Shown here: in pieces, positions 1 to 8,278 of the stretch | Layout of the letters: every line of letters begins with the position of its first letter | Numbering within the stretch: position 1 is the first letter of the stretch | Source of the DNA: Paenibacillus sp. FSL R5-0517 | Lineage (GTDB): Bacteria; Bacillota; Bacilli; Paenibacillales; Paenibacillaceae | Reading direction: 5' to 3' | Length of the DNA: 64,000 bases | Assembly (NCBI RefSeq): GCF_037974355.1 | Contig: NZ_CP150235.1 | Coordinates: 6,758,001-6,822,000, forward strand | Position numbers and translations under genes: made by a program | Notes under the pieces: generated by a model | Seen by the model: only the letters and a program-made list of their open reading frames with translations | The model's database searches: none | Told to the model about the DNA's origin: nothing

Positions 1-10
1 TGAATTTCAG

Positions 11-60
11 GCTCTATGCAAACAACCGCCGTTGTTCATCACATGGACTCTGCATAGAGC
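11..60. repeat. Nested inverted repeat (possible structured RNA or terminator)
   Basis: A 10-bp perfect inverted repeat (GCTCTATGCA at 11-20, TGCATAGAGC at 51-60) encloses a second perfect hairpin, AACAAC-CGCC-GTTGTT, at 21-36. No U-tract follows on either strand, so a simple intrinsic terminator is not obvious. It lies downstream of the SDR gene ending at 171. Confidence 0.4.
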
Positions 61-170
61 GGGTCGTGAAACTTCTTATGAATCGAATCATGGTAGCCCC
101 CCATTCATATTCGTGCTGAAACTTCAACTATCTATACCATAATAAGGAATAATTATCTTAATGGCAAAAT

Positions 171-1097
171 CTACACGTCAAATCGGTAATAAACCCCTGT
201 TAATTCTTCCGAAACGCTCCATAGCTTGTTTGAAATGTCGGCATTATATAATTTTTCGATAACCTTGGCGGTCTTGGGATAGCCCTTAGTACCACCCATA
301 CCGCCAGGAGCAATATACTCTCCTCCCGTAATCGTTGGATCTGTTGCAGCGTACAAGGTAGGTAATGCCCCCATGTGAGCAGGTTGACTAATGATTTTCA
401 GAAGACTCCGCATGAATATATTCGCCGGTTTCCCCGAACCGAAGGAGAACAGATTGGTATTCGAAATTCCTGGATGAGCCGCGATACTCATAGAATCCAT
501 ATGGGCGGAATTAAACTTATTCTGCAGTTCTCTTGCAAACATCAGATTGGCCAGCTTGCTTTGACTGTAGAACTTCATGGGAGCATATCCTTTGGAGCCA
601 TCCAAATTATTAAAATCAATTGCGCCATTACCCGCTGCCAAACTGCTTAGAGTAACCACTCTCGATTGCGGAGTAGAAATCAATCGGGGCAATAGCAGGC
701 CTGTAAGCGCGAAATGCCCTAGATGATTGCTACCAAACTGCAACTCAAAGCCATCCTTCGTCAACTGGAATGGAGGATTCATAATGCCTGCATTATTAAC
801 GAGAATGGACAAGGAATCGTATTGTTCAAGAAACGCGGCTGCGAACTTACGGATACTGGCTAAATCACTAAGGTCAAGGTGCATAACTATGACCTCTCCA
901 GCTACATGTACAGACGACTTTATCTGGTTAGCTGCCTTTTCACCTTTTTCCACATTACGAACAGCAAGGATAACTTTCGCACCCTTTTCAGCTAACGCTA
1001 ATGCCGTTTCATACCCCAACCCACCGTTCGAACCTGTCACAATCACTACTTTATTGGATACAGTCGGGATGATGTCTTTAGTCCACACTGTGCTCAT
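171..1097 (-). CDS. SDR-family oxidoreductase (retinol-dehydrogenase-like)
   Basis: NAD(P)-dependent short-chain dehydrogenase/reductase of 308 aa. The Rossmann glycine motif TGSNGGLG is at residues 21-28, the NNAG motif near 100, and the catalytic YSQSK (YxxxK) near 180, with a long C-terminal extension typical of retinol-dehydrogenase/protochlorophyllide-reductase-like SDRs. The ATG at 1097 is chosen because AGAGGTG sits 9 bases upstream; an in-frame TTG at 1136 would add 13 residues but has no comparable site. It lies 60 bp downstream of the WYL regulator on the same strand, so co-transcription is possible. The substrate cannot be told from sequence. Confidence 0.85.
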   Translation of the reverse strand: MSTVWTKDIIPTVSNKVVIVTGSNGGLGYETALALAEKGAKVILAVRNVEKGEKAANQIKSSVHVAGEVIVMHLDLSDLASIRKFAAAFLEQYDSLSILVNNAGIMNPPFQLTKDGFELQFGSNHLGHFALTGLLLPRLISTPQSRVVTLSSLAAGNGAIDFNNLDGSKGYAPMKFYSQSKLANLMFARELQNKFNSAHMDSMSIAAHPGISNTNLFSFGSGKPANIFMRSLLKIISQPAHMGALPTLYAATDPTITGGEYIAPGGMGGTKGYPKTAKVIEKLYNADISNKLWSVSEELTGVYYRFDV

Positions 1098-1157
1098 ATC
1101 TCTACACACCTCTCTTATCTTTTTCTTACTACCCAAATATCGAGCGTATATAGCTTT

Positions 1158-2066
1158 TTATCCCCTGCCATACTGACTTATGCTCCGTTCGAGTAACTCT
1201 CTAACCTGTTGTTTCAATTCAGGGGGCGAGATCACTTTCACTTCCGGGCCATAGGAGAGTAACTTTCGTGCTGTAAAAGAAAACTCCTCGGGCGGAACCA
1301 TTCCACGCCACTCGTTGCCTTCAACCGACTTGAACATCACATCTGAAGCGGCCATCCTTGCTCCAAATTCCGTGAATTGCAGCACCGCTTCTACGCTTGC
1401 CCTGTCTTCTTTGGCATCTAGCCACGCCTTCAGGCTTGGAACAGATTCATCAACCGATTCCATCACAGCCAACTGCTGCATGCGATCCACCCGATACAAC
1501 AACACGCGATCCTTATTTCGTGCTGGCATGTACCAATACCCCTGCCCATAGTAGATGCCATAGGGAAAGACCCGGACTTTTTTATGACCATTGCGGGCAT
1601 GATACATAAACTGGATTTCTCTCTTTTCCACCGCTGCACCCAATATCTCGGTTGTTAAAGGTTCGGCATGCTCACCGGGATGCTGGACAAAGGTGATATG
1701 CTCTCTCATCCGCATAATGAGATCCTGTACATCCTGAGGCAAAGTGGAGAAATACTGTTCAGCCAGATGTTCACGCATGGAACCGTACGGAAAATCCGGG
1801 ACTTGCTGAAGATACTCCAGCATCATAAATAGTCCTAATGCCTCCTGCTGTGTCAGTTGAAGAGGTGGCAATATCCGATTGGGCAACACCCGATATCCCC
1901 CGTTCACACCAACTTCGGTGTACAAAGGAAAACCCAGTGCCTGCAATGCATCCAGATCTCGCTGGATTGTACGTACAGATACGTCAAATCGTTCTGCCAG
2001 TTCCCGGGCTGTGAACTTCTGTCTGGAATCCATCAGGCGCATGATAGCCAGTTTCCGATTATTCAT
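1158..2066 (-). CDS. WYL-domain transcriptional regulator (YafY/DeoR-like)
   Basis: 302-aa DNA-binding regulator. An N-terminal winged helix-turn-helix of the HTH_11 type covers residues 1-60 (RELAERFDVSVRTIQRDLDA), and the middle carries a WYL domain with the aromatic stretch FPYGIYYGQGYWYMPA, known in the family to sense ligands or nucleic acid. A C-terminal WCX-like region follows. AGGAAG lies 8 bases before the ATG. It is divergent from the DHFR-like gene at 2142 (75-bp gap) and upstream of the SDR gene, so either is a plausible target (inference). Such regulators are often autoregulated; no palindrome was seen in the gap. Confidence 0.85.
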   Translation of the reverse strand: MNNRKLAIMRLMDSRQKFTARELAERFDVSVRTIQRDLDALQALGFPLYTEVGVNGGYRVLPNRILPPLQLTQQEALGLFMMLEYLQQVPDFPYGSMREHLAEQYFSTLPQDVQDLIMRMREHITFVQHPGEHAEPLTTEILGAAVEKREIQFMYHARNGHKKVRVFPYGIYYGQGYWYMPARNKDRVLLYRVDRMQQLAVMESVDESVPSLKAWLDAKEDRASVEAVLQFTEFGARMAASDVMFKSVEGNEWRGMVPPEEFSFTARKLLSYGPEVKVISPPELKQQVRELLERSISQYGRG

Positions 2067-2141
2067 ATATCCAACTTCCTAACTACGTCAATTTTTGTCA
2101 TATTTAAAGTGTAACATACATTGTAGAAGGGAGCGATTACT

Positions 2142-2702
2142 ATGAACAACAACAAAACCATTTTGTACATTGCGATGAGTTTGGATGGATATATCGCAAG
2201 ACCGGACGGTTCGGTAGATTGGTTATTTGATGTGGAGGGTGATGGTGGAGACAACGGGTATGCGGCGTTTTATCAAACGATCGGTAGCGTTGTTATGGGA
2301 CGTTATACGTATGAAGAGGTGCTCACACTTTCTGAAGATTTTCTCTATGCGGATCGCCCAACGTATGTGCTTTCCCGCTCGGAACAACCTCCCGCTCCGC
2401 ATGTACAGTTTACAACCGAGACGGTAGATACGCTCATTCCCCGATTAAAGCAGGATTCTGACGGAGACGTATGGATTGTGGGTGGCGGAATACTGGTTGA
2501 AGCTGTGTTAGCCCAAAAGTTACTGGATGAGATTGAAGTCGCCATTATTCCCAAAGTTCTTGGTGATGGCATCCCTTTATTCCCGACAGGCACTGTGCCA
2601 AGTCAATTCAAAATGATCCGAACTCAGACGCTTGGACAGATCATCTCGATTCGTTATGAGGTACAGAACAGCGATGCAGTGGACACGCCCTCAAATGTCT
2701 AG
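2142..2702 (+). CDS. Dihydrofolate reductase / RibD C-terminal-family protein
   Basis: 186 aa. It begins with ILYIAMSLDGYIARPDGSVDWL, the classic start of YyaP/YwjB-type proteins related to the RibD C-terminal reductase and DHFR fold; the NADPH-binding WIVGGG segment is near residue 107. Family members are usually annotated as dihydrofolate reductase family proteins, but few have a proven reaction. A strong ribosome site (AGAAGGGAG, 8 bases before ATG) supports the start. Divergent from the WYL regulator; a long hairpin follows the stop. Confidence 0.85.
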   Translation: MNNNKTILYIAMSLDGYIARPDGSVDWLFDVEGDGGDNGYAAFYQTIGSVVMGRYTYEEVLTLSEDFLYADRPTYVLSRSEQPPAPHVQFTTETVDTLIPRLKQDSDGDVWIVGGGILVEAVLAQKLLDEIEVAIIPKVLGDGIPLFPTGTVPSQFKMIRTQTLGQIISIRYEVQNSDAVDTPSNV

Positions 2703-2716
2703 ATAAGAAGAAAAGA

Positions 2717-2801
2717 AAAAGACCATTCTTATGATGAAGGAACCCCATTAAGCGAGACACATCTAACCCTTGGGGTACAATTCATGAAAGAGTGGTCTTT
2801 T
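2717..2801. terminator. Bidirectional terminator, two-layer hairpin
   Basis: Between convergent genes ending at 2702 (+) and 2819 (-). Outer arms AAAAGACCATTCTT (2717-2730) and its near-complement ending in GGTCTTTT (about 2788-2801) pair with one G-U; inside them ACCCCA and TGGGGT can pair. A-tracts and T-tracts flank both sides. Confidence 0.65.
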
Positions 2802-2818
2802 CATTCCCATGTTTCAAG

Positions 2819-3943
2819 CTATCCTAACATGCCTCGCACATATTCTGCTAATACCTCTGCCGTCCTACGATGAGATAACTCGCCTGGATGGGTGCGCGCG
2901 CCTACAGTCTCTTCGGTTGTATCGGGAAGCTGGATAATCGTAACCTTGCGATCTCCTGTCTTTTTCGTATACGCATTAACCGCACGGTAGATGGCAGGCA
3001 TCATCGGGAAACCAAGCATGCCATAAGCCCATACGAGATGTGCCGCCGGATTGTTTTCCCGAAGCTTGAACAAGAACTGTTCTACCGCTTTCTCAAAAGC
3101 AGCCAGATCTTCTTCATGATACGTACCGTCTTCGTTTAGCCGCTGCTTGTACACCTTGCCGGTGTTAGGGTCTTTCCACTCAGGTGACTGAAACGCACCT
3201 CCATCATTGCTACCCAGGTTCACAACCACCACATCCGGCTGCCACGAACCAAAATCATGCGGATCTCCTGCGCCCAACGCTTCGTTACGTTCACCAGTAA
3301 GCAGGCCACAGACCTGATCGTAAACATCGGGGATGTTCCCCTTCGGATTGTTATCCCAACTTGTCAGCACACCCCAGCCACTTTGCGAGATGACCCGATA
3401 TTCTGCATTCAATGCCTCTGCTGTCATATACGTATAGTTATGTATGGCACTAAACCACATCGGAATCCAATCTTCCTCCGCTTTAGCCCCAATCGCACCT
3501 TCGCCAGATGTAATGCTGTCACCGATAAATTCTATCTTGTATGGTTTTTCCTGCACAGGCAGGAACGCTCCATCGGATTTCACCGCATGAATCTGCAAGG
3601 AACACCCCGGATCACCACTCATCGCTTGAACATCTTTAACGATCCGAACATTCTTCACCACATTCGCGTTCATGCCCCGGAATACACAGACCCAGTACCT
3701 TCCCGCCGTTAACATCTGTCTGCTCACTGGAACACCGTTGATTACAATGCTGATCCATGATTCATACATGTCGTATTCGGACTCCACCTCAACCCATAGT
3801 TCGGAGCCCTGTACATTGAATTCAACCGCACTTCCCGTCCAAAATAACGTCAACGGCGACAACTCTCCGTTTGTTCTGCCATGTACCTTGAGATTTCCGA
3901 TCTCAGGCAGAGCAGTTACCTTTACATTCTCATTAGATATCAT
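2819..3943 (-). CDS. SGNH/GDSL hydrolase, carbohydrate-esterase-2-like
   Basis: 374-aa esterase without a signal peptide. An N-terminal beta-sandwich region (about 1-130) precedes an SGNH hydrolase domain: block I GDSIT at 141-145 (nucleophile Ser), a GSND segment near 243 (block III), and the C-terminal HPGELSH segment with the catalytic Asp/His region. This two-domain arrangement matches acetyl-xylan esterases of family CE2. Two adjacent ATGs occur at 3946 and 3943; AGGAGGT lies closer to ideal spacing for the second. Its likely job is deacetylating plant-derived oligosaccharides inside the cell, fitting the arabinose and pectin genes elsewhere in the window (inference). Confidence 0.8.
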   Translation of the reverse strand: MISNENVKVTALPEIGNLKVHGRTNGELSPLTLFWTGSAVEFNVQGSELWVEVESEYDMYESWISIVINGVPVSRQMLTAGRYWVCVFRGMNANVVKNVRIVKDVQAMSGDPGCSLQIHAVKSDGAFLPVQEKPYKIEFIGDSITSGEGAIGAKAEEDWIPMWFSAIHNYTYMTAEALNAEYRVISQSGWGVLTSWDNNPKGNIPDVYDQVCGLLTGERNEALGAGDPHDFGSWQPDVVVVNLGSNDGGAFQSPEWKDPNTGKVYKQRLNEDGTYHEEDLAAFEKAVEQFLFKLRENNPAAHLVWAYGMLGFPMMPAIYRAVNAYTKKTGDRKVTIIQLPDTTEETVGARTHPGELSHRRTAEVLAEYVRGMLG

Positions 3944-4164
3944 CATGCAAACCTCCTACGTTTGACTTAGATTATAAGCAGGTTCTTGCTGTTATACCCT
4001 TCGAAATCTCCCTCAATAGCAAGCTTAACATGATCGTTCACGTATTTCTGCACAATCTCGCAGTTCTATAATAAGCAAGAATTATAGACTGTAATTTCTA
4101 TGATACAATGGGGGTATTTCCTAACCAAACTAACTCTCGTGACATGCGAAGAAAAGAGGAGTCC

Positions 4165-4780
4165 ATGGACACAAAGTGGCTGGAATGGGCCAAACATTCA
4201 AGCTATCTCACAAACAGGTTTAACCTATGCCAAGGATGTTTATGATATTGAGCGTTATGAGGAATTGAAACGTATTAGTATTGATATCTTAAGCAACTAT
4301 ACCTCTGTTAGCAAAGAGAAAATCTCACTTACATTTGCTAGTGATTCAGGTTACGCAACCCCTAAAGTCGATATACGCGGTGTTGTTTTCAGGGAAGGCA
4401 AAGTACTTTTGGTTCAAGAGAAAATAGATGGGGCCTGGGCATTACCCGGGGGATGGAGTGACATCGGCTTATCACCATCAGAAGTAGCTGTGAAAGAAAT
4501 TAAGGAAGAAGCCGGTTTTGATGTTGTACCGATGCGGTTGTTAGCCGTATTGGACAAAAAATTCCACGGACACCCACCTGAGCCATATCACGTATATAAA
4601 ATGTTTATCCGATGTGACATTATAGGAGGGCATGCGGAAACAGGGGTAGAAACCAGCGCAGTTGATTTTTTTGCTATCGACGCTTTACCTGAATTATCAT
4701 TGGAACGAAATACGCTGGAACAAATTAAAATCATGTTTGAATTTCTTGAACAACCAGATAAAGAAGTAATTCTGGATTAA
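4165..4780 (+). pseudogene. Nudix hydrolase with N-terminal frameshift
   Basis: Nudix hydrolase with the N-terminal helical domain found in YjhB-type ADP-ribose/nucleotide-sugar pyrophosphatases. The Nudix box region (ALPGGWSDIGLSPSEVAVKE, then EEAGF) is intact. The best start, ATG 4165 with AGGAG 3 bases upstream, reads MDTKWLEWAK, which fits the expected N-terminus, but the next residues IQAISQTGLTYAKDVYDIER continue in the +1 frame: two bases are missing (or one is extra) at about 4195. An uninterrupted frame from ATG 4100 exists but lacks a ribosome site, and its first 32 residues look non-native. Either a sequence error, a real frameshift, or a protein started elsewhere; function uncertain. 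Confidence 0.7.
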
Positions 4781-4784
4781 AATA

Positions 4785-4860
4785 ATAACCCCTTCAGCTT
4801 CCCGACCTTAGTCCATCAATTCCTGATGTCTATAGTACATGGTCTGCCATAAGGGGTTAT
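4785..4860. terminator. Bidirectional terminator with long loop
   Basis: Arms ATAACCCCTT (4785-4794) and AAGGGGTTAT (4851-4860) are exact complements; the loop can pair further (GACC...GGTC). Lies between the Nudix gene (+) and the ABC ATPase gene (-), whose ends converge here. Confidence 0.55.
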
Positions 4861-4878
4861 CACTTTGACTTTGATAGA

Positions 4879-5601
4879 CTATAAAACCTTACCCAGAAAC
4901 GCCTTGGTCCGCTCATGTTGGGTATTCTGAAAAAGCTCTACAGGCGTGCCTTCTTCTACAATATATCCGCCATCCATAAAGATCACTCGGTCCGCCACCT
5001 CGCGGGCGAAGCCCATCTCATGCGTAACAACAATCATCGTAATCCCCTCGTGAGCGAGGTCTTTCATCACTTGCAGTACTTCTCCAACCATCTCCGGGTC
5101 CAGTGCAGACGTAGGTTCATCGAACAACATCACACTTGGGTTCATGGCGAGTGCACGCGCGATGGCTACACGCTGTTGTTGTCCACCAGACAACTGCTCG
5201 GGGTAAGCATCCCTCTTCTGAGATAGTCCGACCTTGCTGAGCAGTTCCATTGATTTTTTCTCATTCTCGGCCTTATTCAGTTTCTTGATATGCTTCGGCG
5301 CGAGCATGATATTCTCCAGTACGGTCAGATGTGGGAAGAGGTTGAACTGTTGAAACACCATGCCCACATTGGTTCGCAACTGATCGATATCCGTCTTGGG
5401 TGAAGTGACCTCGACACCGCCGATTGTCACTTTGCCAGACGTCACACCCTCCAGCAGATTGAGACAGCGTAAGAACGTACTTTTACCAGACCCGGAAGGC
5501 CCGATGACACATACGACTTCTTTCTCCTGAATCGTTGTCGAGATATCCTTCAATACCTCATTGGCACCAAACTGCTTTTTCAGATTCTCTACGGTGATCA
5601 T
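4879..5601 (-). CDS. Polar amino acid ABC transporter, ATP-binding protein (GlnQ-like)
   Basis: 240-aa ATPase of the polar amino acid uptake family. Walker A GPSGSGKST at 34-42, signature LSGGQQQR near 137, Walker B VMLFDEPTSALDPE, and the switch His in VVTHEMGF are all present. It is the last gene of a three-gene operon (binding protein, permease, ATPase) and overlaps the permease gene by 4 bp (ATGA), a sign of translational coupling. It powers import of an amino acid such as glutamine, cystine or arginine; the exact substrate is not visible in the sequence. Confidence 0.93.
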   Translation of the reverse strand: MITVENLKKQFGANEVLKDISTTIQEKEVVCVIGPSGSGKSTFLRCLNLLEGVTSGKVTIGGVEVTSPKTDIDQLRTNVGMVFQQFNLFPHLTVLENIMLAPKHIKKLNKAENEKKSMELLSKVGLSQKRDAYPEQLSGGQQQRVAIARALAMNPSVMLFDEPTSALDPEMVGEVLQVMKDLAHEGITMIVVTHEMGFAREVADRVIFMDGGYIVEEGTPVELFQNTQHERTKAFLGKVL

Positions 5602-6263
5602 CGGATTGCATACCTCCTCTCAATGAACCGGGAAGCCCGGGACAATAACACAATAATGATCAGATAGAATATGCCTACCACACCCCAAATTTCGAATGCC
5701 CGGAAGTTGGAGGAAATAATAATCTCCCCGCTCTGCGTTAATTCTGCGATACCGATCGCCGACAACAGCGATGTATCCTTAATCGTAATAATGAACTGGT
5801 TCACAAAGGTAGGAATCATGCGCCGGGTTGCTTGAGGCAACACGACCAGTCGCATCGTCTGAAAACGAGTTAAACCCAGGGATCGCGCTGCTTCATGCTG
5901 CCCATTGCTAATCGAATTGATCCCCGCTCGGAAAATCTCCGAGATGTACGCTCCGGCATTCAGACTAATCGCAATAATACCCGCGGTCATCGCCGGAATG
6001 CGCATATCCAGGAACACCGGCAGCCCGAAGTAGATGAAATATACTTGCACCAGAAGGGGTGTACCACGGATGATATCCACGTAAAGTGTAGCTACCAGCC
6101 GCAACAATCTATTCAAGGAAGTACTCATCAGACCTGAGATCAATCCAATTACCATCGCAATGATGAGCGAGATCACGACCAGTTTCAACGTAACAACTGT
6201 ACCCTCTAACAGAAGAGGTAGAGCGTCTATGATGACTTGCAAGGAGGAGTCCATCCGTACCAC
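5598..6263 (-). CDS. Polar amino acid ABC transporter, permease
   Basis: 221-aa inner-membrane permease of the HisMQ/GlnP class, with about five transmembrane segments and the EAA loop EAARSLGLTRFQTMRLVVLP that docks the ATPase. The GTG at 6263 is used here; an ATG three codons later (6254) is an alternative. The start lies 8 bp after the stop of the binding-protein gene and the end overlaps the ATPase gene by 4 bp. Only one permease gene is present, so the channel is probably a homodimer (inference from the family). Confidence 0.92.
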   Translation of the reverse strand: MVRMDSSLQVIIDALPLLLEGTVVTLKLVVISLIIAMVIGLISGLMSTSLNRLLRLVATLYVDIIRGTPLLVQVYFIYFGLPVFLDMRIPAMTAGIIAISLNAGAYISEIFRAGINSISNGQHEAARSLGLTRFQTMRLVVLPQATRRMIPTFVNQFIITIKDTSLLSAIGIAELTQSGEIIISSNFRAFEIWGVVGIFYLIIIVLLSRASRFIERRYAIR

Positions 6264-6271
6264 ATTCCCTT

Positions 6272-7069
6272 CTATTTAGCCGCTGTTCCTAGGTACTTGC
6301 CAACAATCTCGTCGTACTTTCCGTTTTCCTGCAATTTCTTCAATCCGTCATTAATCTTCTTCTGCAACTCTGTGTCACCTTTGGCAACAGCAATGCCGTA
6401 AAAGTCACCGTTCAATCGATCTCCAACGATTTTGAGCTTGGCGTTCGGGTCAATGGCAATCTTATAGGAGATGACCGGGAAATCCTCCAGCGTAGCATCT
6501 GCGTTTTTGTTCGCGACCTCCTGATACATCGATGGGCTGTCATCAAAATATTTCACGGTTGCCCCATAGGTTTTTGCATATTGATCTGCAAGATTGGCAC
6601 CTGAGGTTCCTTTTTTAATTGCAATCGTTTTTCCTTTTAAACCCTCAGGACTTTGGATGTCCGCGTTATCTTCATGTACGATTAAGGACAGACCGGCCTG
6701 ATAATACGGGTCCGAGAAGTCCACCACTTTTTTACGTTCGTCGGTAATGCTAATGCCTGCAATGGCTCCGTCCAGTTGATTCGCCGTAATGGCTGGAATA
6801 ATGCCTTTGAAGTCCATCGGTTTGATCTCAACCTCAAAGCCCTCTTCTTCCGCAATCGCGTTCATGAGGTCAATATCGATTCCTACATATTTGCCGTCCT
6901 TCTGGAACTCAAAAGGGGGATACGTTGCATCGGTTCCAAATGTGTATTTCTCAACAGCTGAACCACTTGCCGACTGGGCACTATTCTCTTCACCCGATTT
7001 CGCTGCACCGCAGGCACTAAGTGTTAGAGCAAGAACGGACGCCATTACAATGGATGCTACCTTTTTCAT
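6272..7069 (-). CDS. Polar amino acid ABC transporter, substrate-binding lipoprotein
   Basis: 265-aa extracellular solute-binding protein, family 3. The signal peptide MKKVASIVMASVLALTLSAC ends in a lipobox (LSAC), so it is lipid-anchored outside the membrane. The mature part begins with a Ser/Gly/Glu linker and carries the family pattern YTFGTDATYPPFEF and GIDIDLMNAIAEEEG. The ATG at 7069 is chosen because AAGGGGTT precedes it and it starts exactly at the signal peptide; an upstream in-frame ATG at 7117 adds an unlikely 16-residue tail. First gene of the importer operon, directly downstream of the GlnK/GlnL-like pair. Confidence 0.92.
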   Translation of the reverse strand: MKKVASIVMASVLALTLSACGAAKSGEENSAQSASGSAVEKYTFGTDATYPPFEFQKDGKYVGIDIDLMNAIAEEEGFEVEIKPMDFKGIIPAITANQLDGAIAGISITDERKKVVDFSDPYYQAGLSLIVHEDNADIQSPEGLKGKTIAIKKGTSGANLADQYAKTYGATVKYFDDSPSMYQEVANKNADATLEDFPVISYKIAIDPNAKLKIVGDRLNGDFYGIAVAKGDTELQKKINDGLKKLQENGKYDEIVGKYLGTAAK

Positions 7070-7316
7070 AGAAAAACCCCTTTTCCGAATTAGATTGGGA
7101 TCGACCGAATCGACCATTTGTATTTATGTACGTATTGTAATTTGCTCCCTACGCGAACTTACATGATCCTACATAAAATAATTACAACTTATGAAAATTA
7201 AATTAACATAAAGTGTTTTTTTGATAGTTAAACGCAAAAAAGTGCTAATAAAAGATCTTATTTCAGCATTTTATGTAAGGTTATATAACAATAACGAGCG
7301 TTAAAAATACAAAAAA

Positions 7317-7352
7317 CCGAACATCCGTGAAGTGTTACCTCCGGGATTTCGG
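7317..7352 (-). terminator. Intrinsic terminator after the GlnL-like gene
   Basis: On the minus strand a stem CCGAAATCCCGG pairs with CGGATGTTCGG (small mismatches), followed by TTTTTT (7311-7316). It separates the two-component genes from the amino acid importer. A second short palindrome GAGATAT-C-ATATCTC lies near 7365-7380. Confidence 0.75.
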
Positions 7353-7384
7353 CTTTTGGATATGAGATATCATATCTCAGTTAT

Positions 7385-8278
7385 TCAGTTATTCATCTTT
7401 TCAATCGTCTCCATATAGAACACATGCAGGAACTTTTTGATATTCACCTTGCCTTTGTCGGCTGCCTGATCTTCTTCCATGGCTCTCATCTTCACTCGAA
7501 CATCCTGAAAGTCAAAGTAGAGGGGCGCATAATGCTCAAACTTGTGGTTGCTATAGTCGGTGAGTCCAATCGAGGCCATGTTCGTTAACGCGGCAATCAC
7601 CGTTCTGCGAATACGTTGTTCCATCGCCTTACTCTCTTTCTCCACATCTTTGGGCGTAGACTTGTACGTCTGGGCCACTGCTTCGTATGACTCCTTCAGC
7701 GGCGGCCACTCCCCGGCACGCTTCTGATCAATTGCATATTCCATAAGGGCCACTATATCCTTGCTGCCACTTTCTCCGATGATCCCCAGATCCATCAGAA
7801 TGCTCCTAGCCGCATCTCGCACCGAACGACCTTGGGCAGGGGCTGGCACCTCCACCAGATTTAATCGGGCCATTGACTGCTTGATCTCCAGCACGTAGCG
7901 TTCATACTTCCACTGTTCATTCACTTTGCTGAGCACATGCTCCACTTCTACCCGATTAATCGGTTTATGAATGAAGAATTCAATTCCGTTCTGGTAGGCA
8001 GCACCTACCATCTCCTTGTTCTCCACCTGAGAGATCATAATGAATTTGCCGGTATACCCGCTGTGCTTCAGTTTCGCAACCGTCTCAATTCCGTCCTGAT
8101 CCGGCATCAACAGATCAATCAGCACCACATCGGGACGCAGATCCATGATCATCCGCGCTCCTTCTATGCCGCCCTCTGCCATACCTGCAAGCTCGCCGAT
8201 TCCACAGGATTCAATGATATCATGCAGCATGCTTCGGCTGACCACATCATCATCCACGATCATGATAGAAAGTGTCAT
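7385..8278 (-). CDS. GlnL-like response regulator (receiver plus YcbB domain)
   Basis: 297-aa cytoplasmic response regulator. Receiver domain at 1-120 with acidic pocket VDDD, phospho-acceptor Asp55 (VVLIDLLMPD) and the conserved Lys in FIHKPI. The C-terminal half (about 150-295) is the YcbB-type DNA-binding domain of Bacillus GlnL. Two ATGs lie at 8284 and 8278; AAGGGGGG is 8 bases from the second, so that one is preferred. The gene overlaps the kinase gene. In B. subtilis the GlnK-GlnL pair activates glutamine-use genes; here the pair sits before an amino acid importer, suggesting a similar role (inference). Confidence 0.85.
   Translation of the reverse strand: MTLSIMIVDDDVVSRSMLHDIIESCGIGELAGMAEGGIEGARMIMDLRPDVVLIDLLMPDQDGIETVAKLKHSGYTGKFIMISQVENKEMVGAAYQNGIEFFIHKPINRVEVEHVLSKVNEQWKYERYVLEIKQSMARLNLVEVPAPAQGRSVRDAARSILMDLGIIGESGSKDIVALMEYAIDQKRAGEWPPLKESYEAVAQTYKSTPKDVEKESKAMEQRIRRTVIAALTNMASIGLTDYSNHKFEHYAPLYFDFQDVRVKMRAMEEDQAADKGKVNIKKFLHVFYMETIEKMNN

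Noticed and set aside
7118..7310. Riboswitch or T-box before the amino acid importer
   Set aside because: No T-box specifier/antiterminator sequence or known riboswitch pattern was seen; the stretch is only A/T-rich.
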